Under the pieces are notes generated by a model, which saw only the letters and a program-made list of their open reading frames with translations, did no database searches and was not told where the DNA came from. DNA of 64,000 nt, taken from Poriferisodalis sp022821985 (GTDB taxonomy: Bacteria; Actinomycetota; Acidimicrobiia; Acidimicrobiales; Poriferisodalaceae). Positions 44,623 to 52,609 of the stretch are shown piece after piece; within the stretch, counting starts at the first letter, position 1, and every line of letters begins with the position of its first letter. Location: assembly GCF_965219595.1 (NCBI RefSeq), contig NZ_OZ244781.1, positions 2,294,001 through 2,358,000 on the forward strand. Direction: 5' to 3'. The position numbers were made by a program, and so were the translations under genes.

Positions 44623-44628
44623 AACATA
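44623..44628 (-). promoter_or_regulatory. -10 hexamer of the acetoacetyl-CoA synthetase gene
   Basis: TATGTT on the minus strand, 7 nt before the ATG at 44615, with GTGACA about 10 nt further upstream. Confidence 0.5.
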
Positions 44629-44699
44629 GTCAGCCGCTGTCACGTCCTCCGTTTCGATGGGTGAGGCGGCAGCCACGGAATCGCTCTGAGCCGTGCGGG

Positions 44700-44705
44700 T
44701 AGTGT
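44700..44705 (+). promoter_or_regulatory. -10 hexamer of the TIGR03084-type gene
   Basis: TAGTGT, 8 nt before the ATG at 44714. Confidence 0.5.
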
Positions 44706-44713
44706 CCCCACCC

Positions 44714-45493
44714 ATGGACGGCATCTGCGACGACCTTCAGGCAGAGAACGACGCGCTCGGCGACGTGGTCGGCGACCTCAGCGAGGAGCAGTGGCGCCTG
44801 CCCACGCCTGCGGAGGGCTGGGACAGCCGCGAGACCATGGTGCATCTGGGCATGACCGACTGGGTGGCCACTGTGGCCGTTGTCGATCCCGAGCACTTCG
44901 ACGACTTCAAGGCCGCTGCCGCGCGTGGCGAGATGGATCTGCACACCGCAGCCGGATTCGACTTCGCCTCCATGTCCGGGGCGGAGATCTGGGAATGGCT
45001 CTGTGCCGAGCGCACCAAGATGCTGGACGCCGTGCGCCCGCTCGATCCCAAGGACCGGATTCCCTGGTTCGGACCATCCATGGGAGCGCTGTCGTTCGTG
45101 ACCGCCCGGCTCATGGAGACCTGGTCGCACGGGCATGACGTGGCCGACACTCACAGCAGGGAGTTGCCTCGCACCGATCGCCTTCGCCATGTTGCCCACA
45201 TCGGGGTGAGCACGCGCGGCTGGAGCTACGCCAACCGGGGCCTTGAGGTACCTGAGGGACCGGTACGGGTCGAGCTGGATGCCCCGAGCGGGGACGTGTG
45301 GACGTGGGGTCCCGAAGATGCGGCCGACAGGGTGAGCGGCGACGCCTACGAGTTCTGCCTCGCGGTCACCCAGCGGCGACACCACACCGAAACCGGGTTG
45401 TCGGTCACCGGCCCGCTGGCAACTGGGTGGATGGACATCGCCCAGGCATTCGCCGGGCCGCCGACCGACGCCGAGAGCCGCCGCGCCGCCTGA
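44714..45493 (+). CDS. DinB/mycothiol-dependent maleylpyruvate isomerase-like protein (TIGR03084 type)
   Basis: A 259-residue protein of the actinobacterial group of DinB-fold, mycothiol-dependent maleylpyruvate isomerase-like proteins. The three-His metal site can be suggested from MVHLGMTDW and ETWSHGHDVAD. The family includes thiol-dependent isomerases and transferases, and a mycothiol-synthesis gene is present at the right edge, which fits. The reaction is not known. The ATG at 44714 is supported by the TAGTGT hexamer. Confidence 0.8.
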   Translation: MDGICDDLQAENDALGDVVGDLSEEQWRLPTPAEGWDSRETMVHLGMTDWVATVAVVDPEHFDDFKAAAARGEMDLHTAAGFDFASMSGAEIWEWLCAERTKMLDAVRPLDPKDRIPWFGPSMGALSFVTARLMETWSHGHDVADTHSRELPRTDRLRHVAHIGVSTRGWSYANRGLEVPEGPVRVELDAPSGDVWTWGPEDAADRVSGDAYEFCLAVTQRRHHTETGLSVTGPLATGWMDIAQAFAGPPTDAESRRAA

Positions 45494-45551
45494 GCGCGAT
45501 GCGGATCGGCGCTCGGGCGAAGGCAGTGCTGAGGCGCGCACAGGGGGCGCG

Positions 45552-46178
45552 GTGCTGATCGTCGGTCTGACAGGCGGAATCGGCGCGGGCAAGTCGTCGG
45601 TGGCGCGGCTGCTGGCCGGTCACGGAGCAGCGGTGGTGGATGTCGATGCCTTAGGCCGCGAGATCATCGCTCCCGGCGGGTCGGCGGTGCAGGCCGTGCT
45701 CGAGCGGTTCGGCAGCGAACTGGCCGGTCCCGACGGCGGCATCGACCGTCCTGCGCTCGCCTCGATCGTGTTCAACGATCCCGACGAGCTCGCAGACCTC
45801 AACGACATCAGCCATCCGGCGATCAACGAGCTCCTCGACGAGCGGATCGAGTCCATCGGCGAGGCTGGCACAACCGACGTCGTCGTGCTCGACATGGCCG
45901 TGCTCACCGAGAGCACGCTGGGCCGCGACACCCGCTTCCCCTATGAGATCGTGGTCACCGTCGAGGCGCCGCCCGACATACGGCTGGAGCGGCTCATCGA
46001 GCGCGGCATGACCTCCGAAGATGCCAAAGCGCGACTGGCTTCCCAGGCAACCGACGAGCAGCGACGCGAAGTATCCAATTTCGTCATCGGCAACGGCGGC
46101 GGGAACGACGAGTTGGCCGATGCCACGGAGAAGCTGTGGGATGCCCTGTGCCGTCTGGCAGACGAGCGCGCTGCATGA
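45552..46178 (+). CDS. coaE: dephospho-CoA kinase
   Basis: CoaE carries out the last step of coenzyme A synthesis, phosphorylating the ribose of dephospho-CoA. The 208-residue protein starts with the P-loop GLTGGIGAGKSSVARL and has VDVDALGREI and SHPAI, all typical. GTG start. Its stop codon overlaps the ATG of the following thioesterase gene (ATGA), so synthesis and turnover of CoA thioesters are translationally linked here. Confidence 0.95.
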   Translation: MLIVGLTGGIGAGKSSVARLLAGHGAAVVDVDALGREIIAPGGSAVQAVLERFGSELAGPDGGIDRPALASIVFNDPDELADLNDISHPAINELLDERIESIGEAGTTDVVVLDMAVLTESTLGRDTRFPYEIVVTVEAPPDIRLERLIERGMTSEDAKARLASQATDEQRREVSNFVIGNGGGNDELADATEKLWDALCRLADERAA

Positions 46179-47032
46179 GCCCCGAAGCGCCGCCGCCCGC
46201 TCGGTACCCGCCGCAGAACCACATCCTCCGGCACCTGCGCCTCAGCCATCAGATGAGGGGTGACGGCACGCTGACAGCAACCATGCCGATCCTCGACGAC
46301 CTCGCCGATGGTCCTCTGGCCGAGGGGGGCTGGCTGCGGCTCGGCGCCGTAGCCACGCTGGTGGACTCGGTGGCGGGACATCACGCCGTGCTGCAGGTGA
46401 CGCCCGACTGGTCGGCCACGCTGCACCTGTCGACGGTGCTGGCTGCCCGCGCCGAGGGCGAGGCAGTGACCGCTCGCTGCACGCCGTTGCGAGTCGGCCG
46501 GAACCAAGTGGTCACCGAAACCTCGGTGACGGATGAAGCGGGAACCGAGGTTGCCCGCTCGACCTGTACCTATGCGCGCCTGCCCCGGCGCGACGACACG
46601 CCGGTCGTGGATTCCACAGCGCGCGAGAACACGGTGGACTATCGGGAGGACCACGAGCTCGATCCTCGGCCCGCGCTCGACGATTACTTGCAGGTCACCC
46701 CAGTGCCCGGCGAGCCGCGCATTGAGCTGCCGATGCACAACCGCATCCGTAACTCCTTCGGCTCGCTGCAAGGGGGCGCGTCGATCGTCGTCGCCGAGGT
46801 CATGGCGAATCACCTCGCCGGCATGGCGGCTGGCGGCGAGCGCACCTCACGCTGTGTGTTCGCCGATGTGCATTACTTGGCGCCGGGCCGCGGCGGTCCG
46901 TTTCGCGTCGACGGCGAAGTGCTCGCACGCACCGATCACCTGGTGACGACCCGCACCCGGATCTTCGAGACCGCCGGCGACACTGACCGGCTGCTGCAAA
47001 CCGCCACTGCGACGGCTGCCTATCTCGACTGA
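46175..47032 (+). CDS. double-hotdog acyl-CoA thioesterase-like protein
   Basis: A 285-residue protein that reads as two hotdog domains in tandem. The first (to about residue 130) has GGWLRLGAVATLVDSVAGHH; the second has SFGSLQGGASIVVAEVMANH, the PaaI-type helix with the usual Gly-Gly. This suggests an acyl-CoA thioesterase acting as its own dimer-like unit. The ATG overlaps the coaE stop by 4 nt, the coupled start being the reason for choosing it. Substrate unknown. Confidence 0.82.
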   Translation: MSPEAPPPARYPPQNHILRHLRLSHQMRGDGTLTATMPILDDLADGPLAEGGWLRLGAVATLVDSVAGHHAVLQVTPDWSATLHLSTVLAARAEGEAVTARCTPLRVGRNQVVTETSVTDEAGTEVARSTCTYARLPRRDDTPVVDSTARENTVDYREDHELDPRPALDDYLQVTPVPGEPRIELPMHNRIRNSFGSLQGGASIVVAEVMANHLAGMAAGGERTSRCVFADVHYLAPGRGGPFRVDGEVLARTDHLVTTRTRIFETAGDTDRLLQTATATAAYLD

Positions 47033-47077
47033 GCGAGCTGGGCCGAAATAGGCATGCCGCGTGTCACACCGGCCCTC

Positions 47078-47083
47078 TACCGT
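47078..47083 (+). promoter_or_regulatory. -10 hexamer of the HAD gene
   Basis: TACCGT, 7 nt before the ATG at 47091. Confidence 0.45.
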
Positions 47084-47090
47084 GCAGGGC

Positions 47091-48008
47091 ATGACCACAC
47101 CGCCGCGCAACGCTCCGGCCCGGCCTCGGGCCGGCTTGCCGCGGCTGGCAGCGTTCGATGTGGACGGAACGCTGATCAACCGCCATGGCGTGCTCACCGA
47201 GCGGACTGCTTCGGCGCTGCGGGCACTTGCTGCGGCGGGCGTCGTCACCGCTTTGGCCACCGGCCGCCCGTGGCCGCAGGCCCAGTCGGTAGTGCGCCAG
47301 GCGTCGGGCGTGTCGTATGCGGTGTGTCTCAATGGGGCGGTGGTGATGGACGCCGTCGCGGGCGAGCAGATCGCCGATCGCGCAATGACGCACATCGAGG
47401 CCATCGAGGCGGCGGAGATTGCCCGCAAGCTGGTGCCAGACGTGCGGTTCGGGCTCGACATGGCCGACGGCCGGCACGTGTGGGAGCACGATTTCGCTCC
47501 GGTCATGCCCGTCGACCTGCTTGCAGACATCAGCGTTGACCGCGTCGACGATGCACTCGGCGCCGTCGACGGGCCTGTTTTGACGTGGCTGGTGCATGCC
47601 CCCGGCGTCGACACGCTGACGCTCATTGACGAGCTCGCTCCGGAAATGCCGCTCGGCACCGAGATCCGCCCGTCTGGCCTGGACATGGCCGAGATCGCGG
47701 CGGCTGGGGTGAGCAAGTCGGCGGGGCTGGAGATCATCTGCCAGCGCTACGGCTTCGACGCCGCAGACGTCCTGGCATTCGGCGATGGGCTGAACGACAT
47801 CGACATGCTGCGCTGGGCCGGCCAGGCGGTCGCGATGTCCAATGCTCCCGACTCGGTCCGCGATGCGGCCGACCGGGTCGCACCGAGCAATGAGCACGAT
47901 GGCGTGGCGGCTGTTGTCGAGGCGATCCTTGCCCCCGAAGGCGGGCCGCCGGCTGGGTGCGGCGGTGCGTTCGCCGCTGCGCCGCCCGACGGGAGGTCCG
48001 ATGGCTGA
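47091..48008 (+). CDS. HAD-superfamily hydrolase, Cof type
   Basis: A 305-residue HAD phosphatase of the Cof/IIB cap group: motif I FDVDGTLINR, motif II ATGRPW, a C2 cap with mixed strands, Lys in GVSKSAGLEI and motif IV FGDGLNDIDML. It dephosphorylates small metabolites such as sugar phosphates or flavin mononucleotide; the substrate is unknown. The C-terminal 25 residues are Gly/Ala/Pro-rich. It overlaps the next gene by 8 nt. Confidence 0.9.
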   Translation: MTTPPRNAPARPRAGLPRLAAFDVDGTLINRHGVLTERTASALRALAAAGVVTALATGRPWPQAQSVVRQASGVSYAVCLNGAVVMDAVAGEQIADRAMTHIEAIEAAEIARKLVPDVRFGLDMADGRHVWEHDFAPVMPVDLLADISVDRVDDALGAVDGPVLTWLVHAPGVDTLTLIDELAPEMPLGTEIRPSGLDMAEIAAAGVSKSAGLEIICQRYGFDAADVLAFGDGLNDIDMLRWAGQAVAMSNAPDSVRDAADRVAPSNEHDGVAAVVEAILAPEGGPPAGCGGAFAAAPPDGRSDG

Positions 48009-48462
48009 GGAGGAGCGCCGTTCGGTATGGGAGCGAATGCGGCGCGGCATGGCCGACCACAATGCCAAGGCCCCGCGCACGCCCCTGGGAATGCCCGAAG
48101 TAGTCGACCACGACGACGCAACCGACGCTGAGGACGACACGCCCGACGGGGCGACCGCCGAACTCGTGCTGGAACGTATCCATCACTACCGGGACACCAT
48201 CCGCAGCTACCAGGTTCTCATTGAGAACCAGCGAGTCGGGCAGATCCGCGACGACCAGACCGAGCACTTCGTACTGCGTCCAGGCAGCTACACGCTGCGT
48301 CTGCAACTGCTGTGGATCTTCAGCCCCAGAGTGGTCGTCGAGCTGCCCGCCGGCACCGAGACGCGCCTGATCTGTGGCCCCAACGGAGGGATCCTGCAAG
48401 CGTGGCGACTGTTCTTCGCCCCGACGACGGCAATCTTCCTTCGTTTTGCGCCCGAAGCGTGA
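48001..48462 (+). CDS. hypothetical protein with a PEGA-like beta domain
   Basis: A 153-residue protein. The first 55 residues are charged and probably disordered. The rest (RSYQVLIENQRVGQIRD, FVLRPGSYTLRLQLLW, SPRVVVELPAGTETRLICGP) has the alternating pattern of a small beta-sandwich like PEGA-type domains; this is an impression, not a recognised match. No signal peptide. The start overlaps the HAD stop by 8 nt, so it is coupled to it. Confidence 0.65.
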   Translation: MAEEERRSVWERMRRGMADHNAKAPRTPLGMPEVVDHDDATDAEDDTPDGATAELVLERIHHYRDTIRSYQVLIENQRVGQIRDDQTEHFVLRPGSYTLRLQLLWIFSPRVVVELPAGTETRLICGPNGGILQAWRLFFAPTTAIFLRFAPEA

Positions 48463-48506
48463 TGCAGTCTGCGCTTTGCAGCCGAAGCCTGAGCAGGGGG
48501 CAACGG

Positions 48507-48512
48507 TAGGGT
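48507..48512 (+). promoter_or_regulatory. -10 hexamer of the acyl-CoA dehydrogenase gene
   Basis: TAGGGT, 8 nt before the ATG at 48521. Confidence 0.5.
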
Positions 48513-48520
48513 TCGCCGCC

Positions 48521-49798
48521 ATGAGCGAGCGGCGGGCATCTGTAAGCGCAACGTCGGATGGCGAGCTCAGGTCCGAGCTCGATGCCTGGCTCGCGGACAA
48601 CTGGGATCCCGAGGCCAGCGTGCAGGAATGGTGGCAGCGCCTGGCTGCCGCCAAGCTGTCGAACCCGACGCTGCCCGAGCCGCACGGCCGGGGCTGGGGT
48701 CGCAGTGAGACACGGGTACTGGTCGAAGCGATGCGTGCCGCTGGTGCCATCGGGGCACCGGCAGGGCTGGGCATGTTGCTGGCGGCGCCCACCGTTCTCG
48801 AGCACGGCACACCCGAACAGATCGAGCGCTTCGTGCCGGCCATTTTGAACGGCACCGAATCGTGGTGCCAGCTCTTCTCAGAGCCTGGAGCAGGCAGCGA
48901 CCTCGCCGGTCTGCAGACCAAGGCCATCCGCGACGGCGACGAGTGGATCGTCACCGGCCAGAAGGTGTGGACCTCTGAGGGCGCGCATGCAGATCTCGGC
49001 ATGCTGGTCGCGCGCACCGACCCTGAAGCCCCCAAGCACCGGGGCCTCACTTGGTTCGCCTTCGAGATGGACCAGGACGGCGTGGAGGTTCGGCCGCTGC
49101 GCGAGATGACCGGCCGGTCGCTGTTCAACGAGGTGTTCATCGACGGGGCACGGGTGCCCCATGCGAATGTCATCGGCGAGCTGAACGACGGCTGGCGAGT
49201 GACCAATACCACGCTCATGGTTGAGCGGGCCGGCATCGGCGGCAGCCACGGCCTCGCATTCGCAGCGGCGCATCCCGGCTCCATCGCCGGTCACCTCGAC
49301 CGGCCAGCCGGCACGTTTCGCGGCAAGCGGCTCCCGCTGGCGGCTGGGGGAGTGGGCCCCGGCACGTTCAACCAGCTCAGCGAAGAAGCTCGCACCCGCG
49401 GCCGTGCCGGCGACCCGGTCGTCCGCCAAGAACTTGCGGCGCTGCACACCGATCTCGAGGTGATGCGGCTGTCAGCAATGCGCAGCCGCCAGAAATCCCA
49501 GCGCACCGGCGGCGAGGGCAACTTGGCGAAGCTGCGCATGACCGCGGCCCTGCGCCGCGCCCGGTCGCTCGCAAGCACCATCCTCGGCGCGGACATGACC
49601 CTGTGGGGCGACGAAGCCGCGACCGACGGCGTGCTGCAGGAGATGGCGGTCTTCTCGCCGGCGCCGTCGATCTACGGCGGCACCGACGAGATCCAGCGGA
49701 ACATCCTCGGCGAGCGGGTGCTCGGTCTCCCCAGAGAGCCCGGCCCCGATCCGGCTACGCCGTTCCGGGAACTTGCCCAGAACGCAACGTCTTGGTAG
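48521..49798 (+). CDS. acyl-CoA dehydrogenase (FadE type)
   Basis: A 425-residue flavoprotein that oxidises acyl-CoA to enoyl-CoA. The FAD/substrate motifs CQLFSEPGAGSDLAGL and VTGQKVWTSEGAHAD are complete, and the C-terminal YGGTDEIQRNILGERVLGLP holds FAD contacts. At the position of the Glu base of medium-chain enzymes (YEGT) there is Gly, as in many actinobacterial FadE proteins that place the base elsewhere or work as heteromers. The ATG at 48521 is supported by TAGGGT. No partner dehydrogenase gene is adjacent. Confidence 0.92.
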   Translation: MSERRASVSATSDGELRSELDAWLADNWDPEASVQEWWQRLAAAKLSNPTLPEPHGRGWGRSETRVLVEAMRAAGAIGAPAGLGMLLAAPTVLEHGTPEQIERFVPAILNGTESWCQLFSEPGAGSDLAGLQTKAIRDGDEWIVTGQKVWTSEGAHADLGMLVARTDPEAPKHRGLTWFAFEMDQDGVEVRPLREMTGRSLFNEVFIDGARVPHANVIGELNDGWRVTNTTLMVERAGIGGSHGLAFAAAHPGSIAGHLDRPAGTFRGKRLPLAAGGVGPGTFNQLSEEARTRGRAGDPVVRQELAALHTDLEVMRLSAMRSRQKSQRTGGEGNLAKLRMTAALRRARSLASTILGADMTLWGDEAATDGVLQEMAVFSPAPSIYGGTDEIQRNILGERVLGLPREPGPDPATPFRELAQNATSW

Positions 49799-49850
49799 CG
49801 CGCTGTACCTTGCTCGAGGCCATCGGGGAACGCACGCCCAGCGGGCGGCA

Positions 49851-49856
49851 CAGAAT
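49851..49856 (+). promoter_or_regulatory. possible -10 hexamer of the membrane-anchored propeller-like gene
   Basis: CAGAAT, 8 nt before the GTG at 49865. Confidence 0.3.
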
Positions 49857-49864
49857 GTGAAGCG

Positions 49865-51262
49865 GTGAGCATGACCGAACCGCCCGAGGGTCCGGAGTCG
49901 CCGCAGGGCCTTGAGATCCTGCCGGAGGGCGGCGCCGATTTCGCCAGCGTGCAGGAGACGGTGGTGGAGCGACGGCCGTCGTCGGCGCCGCGCTTGGCCG
50001 TGTTCGCAAGCCTCGCCGCGGCCTTGGCCGTGGCTGCACTGGTCGTGGCGTGGGTACGCAGCGACAGCGAGCCGGATGCCGCGCTGGCACCGACGACCAC
50101 CACGACCGAACCCCCCGCGACGACGACCACCACGGCACCGGCGCAGCCGCCGCGCACGACACTGCCACCGCCGACTGCGCTCGACGCAGCCGTCGGCGAG
50201 CTGCCGCCAGCACGCCCCGCCGCCGAGATGATCGCCACGCTCGCCGGCGACCCGACGGGCGACATCCGCGGCTTCCTGTACCAGCTCGATCTGCTGACCG
50301 GCGAGGCACGGTTCGTGCCATTGCCCGGCCTGCCGCACACGCTTGTCGATCTCGACGGGGCGCTCGTGGTGGGCATCAGGCGCGACGTATTGCGGGTGGA
50401 CATCGACAGCGGCGACACCGTCGTCATCGCCGAAGACGTAGCCGAAGTGCTGCCCGCCTACAGCCCGCCGGGGATCGTGGGGGTGGTGCGCGGCACTGAG
50501 CATCTGTTCGCCCGGGTGGTCGGCCCCGACGGTGTGTTCCGCTCGGCGGTGCAGATGCCCAACGAGGCGATCGTGCACGGGGCGCTCGGCGATCATGTCG
50601 TCGTGTCGATGGCGGGCAGCGTCATGGCGCTCGACGGGCGAAACGCAGCGCTGCAGCTCGGTACCGGCCGGGTGCTCGCCGTTGGCGATGGTCATGTTGT
50701 TCGGCTGCAGTGCGAGGAGTACGGCTGCCAGATCACTGACATCTCATTCAGTGCCACTGTGGGCCCAGATCGCCGCGACGACTGGTGCGAGGAGATCTGC
50801 GCAGAGGCGTCGGGCCGCTTCGGCGAGCGCGACGACCAGGCCGAGCTGGCGCAGGACTGCTCGACGTTCTGCGAGGGCTACCCGATTTCCACCGGGGTGA
50901 TCTCAGAGCGGCGAGTGGAGCTGCCCGCAGAGCTGCAGGCGGCGTCGCCGGACAGATGGAGCGAGCAAGGATTGATGTCGCCGGACGGCAATCGCATCGC
51001 GCTGCGGCTCCTGCATGGCAACGGCACGCCAGCGGGTGTGGTGGTGGTGGACTTGGCCGAGGATTGGGGTCGCCACTCGCCCGAGATCGGCATCGACCTC
51101 GGAGACATGGCGTGGGCGCCCGACAGCCGATACCTGCTGTACACGCTCGACAACGATGTCATGGTCTGGGATGTCGAGGCTGCCGAGGGGGAGCTGCCTT
51201 CGGGCCGGGCTCATGTGGGCGAACCGCTGGGACAGCTCATTTTGCGTTCGCCGAGTGGCTGA
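49865..51262 (+). CDS. membrane-anchored extracytoplasmic protein, propeller-like
   Basis: A 465-residue protein of unknown function. About 40 cytoplasmic residues, one membrane span (LAVFASLAAALAVAALVVAW), then a Thr/Pro linker of about 40 residues typical of actinobacterial surface proteins, and a large outer domain. That domain has repeated strand-turn patterns (DGALVVGIRRDVLRVD, MAWAPDSRYLLYTLDNDVMV) suggesting a beta-propeller. Six cysteines cluster at CEEYGC, CEEIC and CSTFC and may form disulfides. GTG 49865 or ATG 49871 could be the start. Confidence 0.75.
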   Translation: MSMTEPPEGPESPQGLEILPEGGADFASVQETVVERRPSSAPRLAVFASLAAALAVAALVVAWVRSDSEPDAALAPTTTTTEPPATTTTTAPAQPPRTTLPPPTALDAAVGELPPARPAAEMIATLAGDPTGDIRGFLYQLDLLTGEARFVPLPGLPHTLVDLDGALVVGIRRDVLRVDIDSGDTVVIAEDVAEVLPAYSPPGIVGVVRGTEHLFARVVGPDGVFRSAVQMPNEAIVHGALGDHVVVSMAGSVMALDGRNAALQLGTGRVLAVGDGHVVRLQCEEYGCQITDISFSATVGPDRRDDWCEEICAEASGRFGERDDQAELAQDCSTFCEGYPISTGVISERRVELPAELQAASPDRWSEQGLMSPDGNRIALRLLHGNGTPAGVVVVDLAEDWGRHSPEIGIDLGDMAWAPDSRYLLYTLDNDVMVWDVEAAEGELPSGRAHVGEPLGQLILRSPSG

Positions 51263-51278
51263 GGGAGTACGCGCGCCC

Positions 51279-51358
51279 GCAGCGGAGGCGGCAGGATCCT
51301 CAGCGACCAGCGATCCGGCAGGTCGCAACGTCGCCGAGTCTCCTGCAGCCTCCGCAGC
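51279..51358. terminator. nested inverted repeat between convergent genes
   Basis: Outer arms 51279-51296 and 51341-51358 match at 16 of 18 positions as reverse complements. Inside is a perfect 6-bp stem GCGACC/GGTCGC (51303-51308, 51321-51326). It fills the 110-bp gap between convergent genes and could terminate transcription in both directions. Confidence 0.5.
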
Positions 51359-51372
51359 TCGGTCGTCTGTGC

Positions 51373-52083
51373 TTAACCGTCTTTGGCGAGTTGATCTGCG
51401 GTGACGATGACGAACAGGCCGTTGGCTTCGATGAGCGGGGGTGCGTCGGGTGCTGCGCTGGCGGCGCGCACGGCGAGCTCGACGTGCGACTTGCGGCCCT
51501 CGCGGCGGGTTTCGCGCCCGGCGAAGATCACCGGCTCGTCGATGGGGACGCCGCCCCGGTAGTCGATCTCCAGGCGTGCGGTGTAGGCGGCGATACCCAG
51601 GCAGACCATGAGGTAGCCCAGAACGTCGTCGACCACGGCACATACCGAGCCGCCGTGTGCACGTCCCGGAGCGCTTTCAAAAGCCGCGCCGAAGGTGACC
51701 AGTGCCCTCACGCCGTCGCCGTCACGGCGCATGTCGACTTCCATCGCGGTGGGATTGGCCGGTCCGCTGAAAGCCCGATCGCTGAATGCCGTCACCTCGG
51801 CGCCGTCAGCGGGCCGAGGATCGGTGTAGCGACGCGCGAAGTAGTCGGCCGGTCTCGGAACCGGTGCTGAGCCGGCTTCGAGCCGCCCGGCGGTCGCCTC
51901 GGCCCACGCGGCGATCTCCGCCAGCGTCTCGGGGTCGGTGCGATGACGCACGAAGGCGTGTGCCAGCCGCCGCAGCGCCCCGGCCGCAGCGCTGCGCTCG
52001 GCGAGCTGGGTGTCGGGATAGATGAGGTGCAGGTCACCGGCCGCTTCGAGATCGGCGTCGCGGCGCGGCGACGGGTCGTTCAC
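51373..52083 (-). CDS. PaaI/hotdog thioesterase-family protein
   Basis: A 236-residue protein with an N-terminal helical region of about 100 residues and a C-terminal hotdog domain: SAPGRAHGGSVCAVVDDVLGY contains the HGG and Asp expected for PaaI-type thioesterases. It probably hydrolyses an acyl-CoA. It is the last gene of a five-gene minus-strand operon, 6 nt after the SnoaL-like gene. Confidence 0.82.
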   Translation of the reverse strand: MNDPSPRRDADLEAAGDLHLIYPDTQLAERSAAAGALRRLAHAFVRHRTDPETLAEIAAWAEATAGRLEAGSAPVPRPADYFARRYTDPRPADGAEVTAFSDRAFSGPANPTAMEVDMRRDGDGVRALVTFGAAFESAPGRAHGGSVCAVVDDVLGYLMVCLGIAAYTARLEIDYRGGVPIDEPVIFAGRETRREGRKSHVELAVRAASAAPDAPPLIEANGLFVIVTADQLAKDG

Positions 52084-52089
52084 GGGCTG

Positions 52090-52581
52090 TCAGCTGCCGA
52101 GCCGGTCAGACTCGCCGTAGGGGTAACCGACCAGTTCGCTGGACGGGTGCTCGAGGTCGAATGTCCAGTACTGGCGGATCTCGGCGATCAGCCGCTCGCC
52201 GGAGTCGTCGCGCGGGCCGAAGTCGTAGTGCTCGCTGCCCCGCACGGCGAACGGCACCTCGCCGTCGGCGCCCGCTGCGCTCGTGCCAGACATCTTCCAT
52301 TCGATCGCTGCGGTGTCGCCGTCGGTCACCAGCCGCTCGCAGTGCCACGACGCGCCTTGCCACTTGGAGGCGATGCGCGACCAGAAGCGCCCGATCGTTG
52401 CCGCACCTCGCACTGGGGCATGGTTCGTGTCGTAGACCACGGCGTCATCGGTGAAGTGTCCCGCCACTGCCGCTGCGTCGCCGCTGGTGCAGGCATCGAA
52501 GTAGCCGGTGATCCGCGCTTCGATGTCCGCGGCCGCTTCCGGAGTGCCTTCGGTGATGCCTGTGCTGGCGTGCTCGCTCAT
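52090..52581 (-). CDS. SnoaL-like / NTF2-fold protein
   Basis: A 163-residue alpha+beta barrel protein. ITGYFDACTSGDAAAVAGHF and VVYDTNHAPVRGAATIGRFW have the pattern of SnoaL-like NTF2 proteins, which include small cyclases, isomerases and non-enzymatic binding proteins. The ATG at 52581 is chosen from homology; the frame continues upstream. It is 28 nt behind the ABC ATPase gene. No function can be assigned. Confidence 0.78.
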   Translation of the reverse strand: MSEHASTGITEGTPEAAADIEARITGYFDACTSGDAAAVAGHFTDDAVVYDTNHAPVRGAATIGRFWSRIASKWQGASWHCERLVTDGDTAAIEWKMSGTSAAGADGEVPFAVRGSEHYDFGPRDDSGERLIAEIRQYWTFDLEHPSSELVGYPYGESDRLGS

Positions 52582-52609
52582 GCCGCCAGTCTCGCAGGCC
52601 CCCTTTTGG

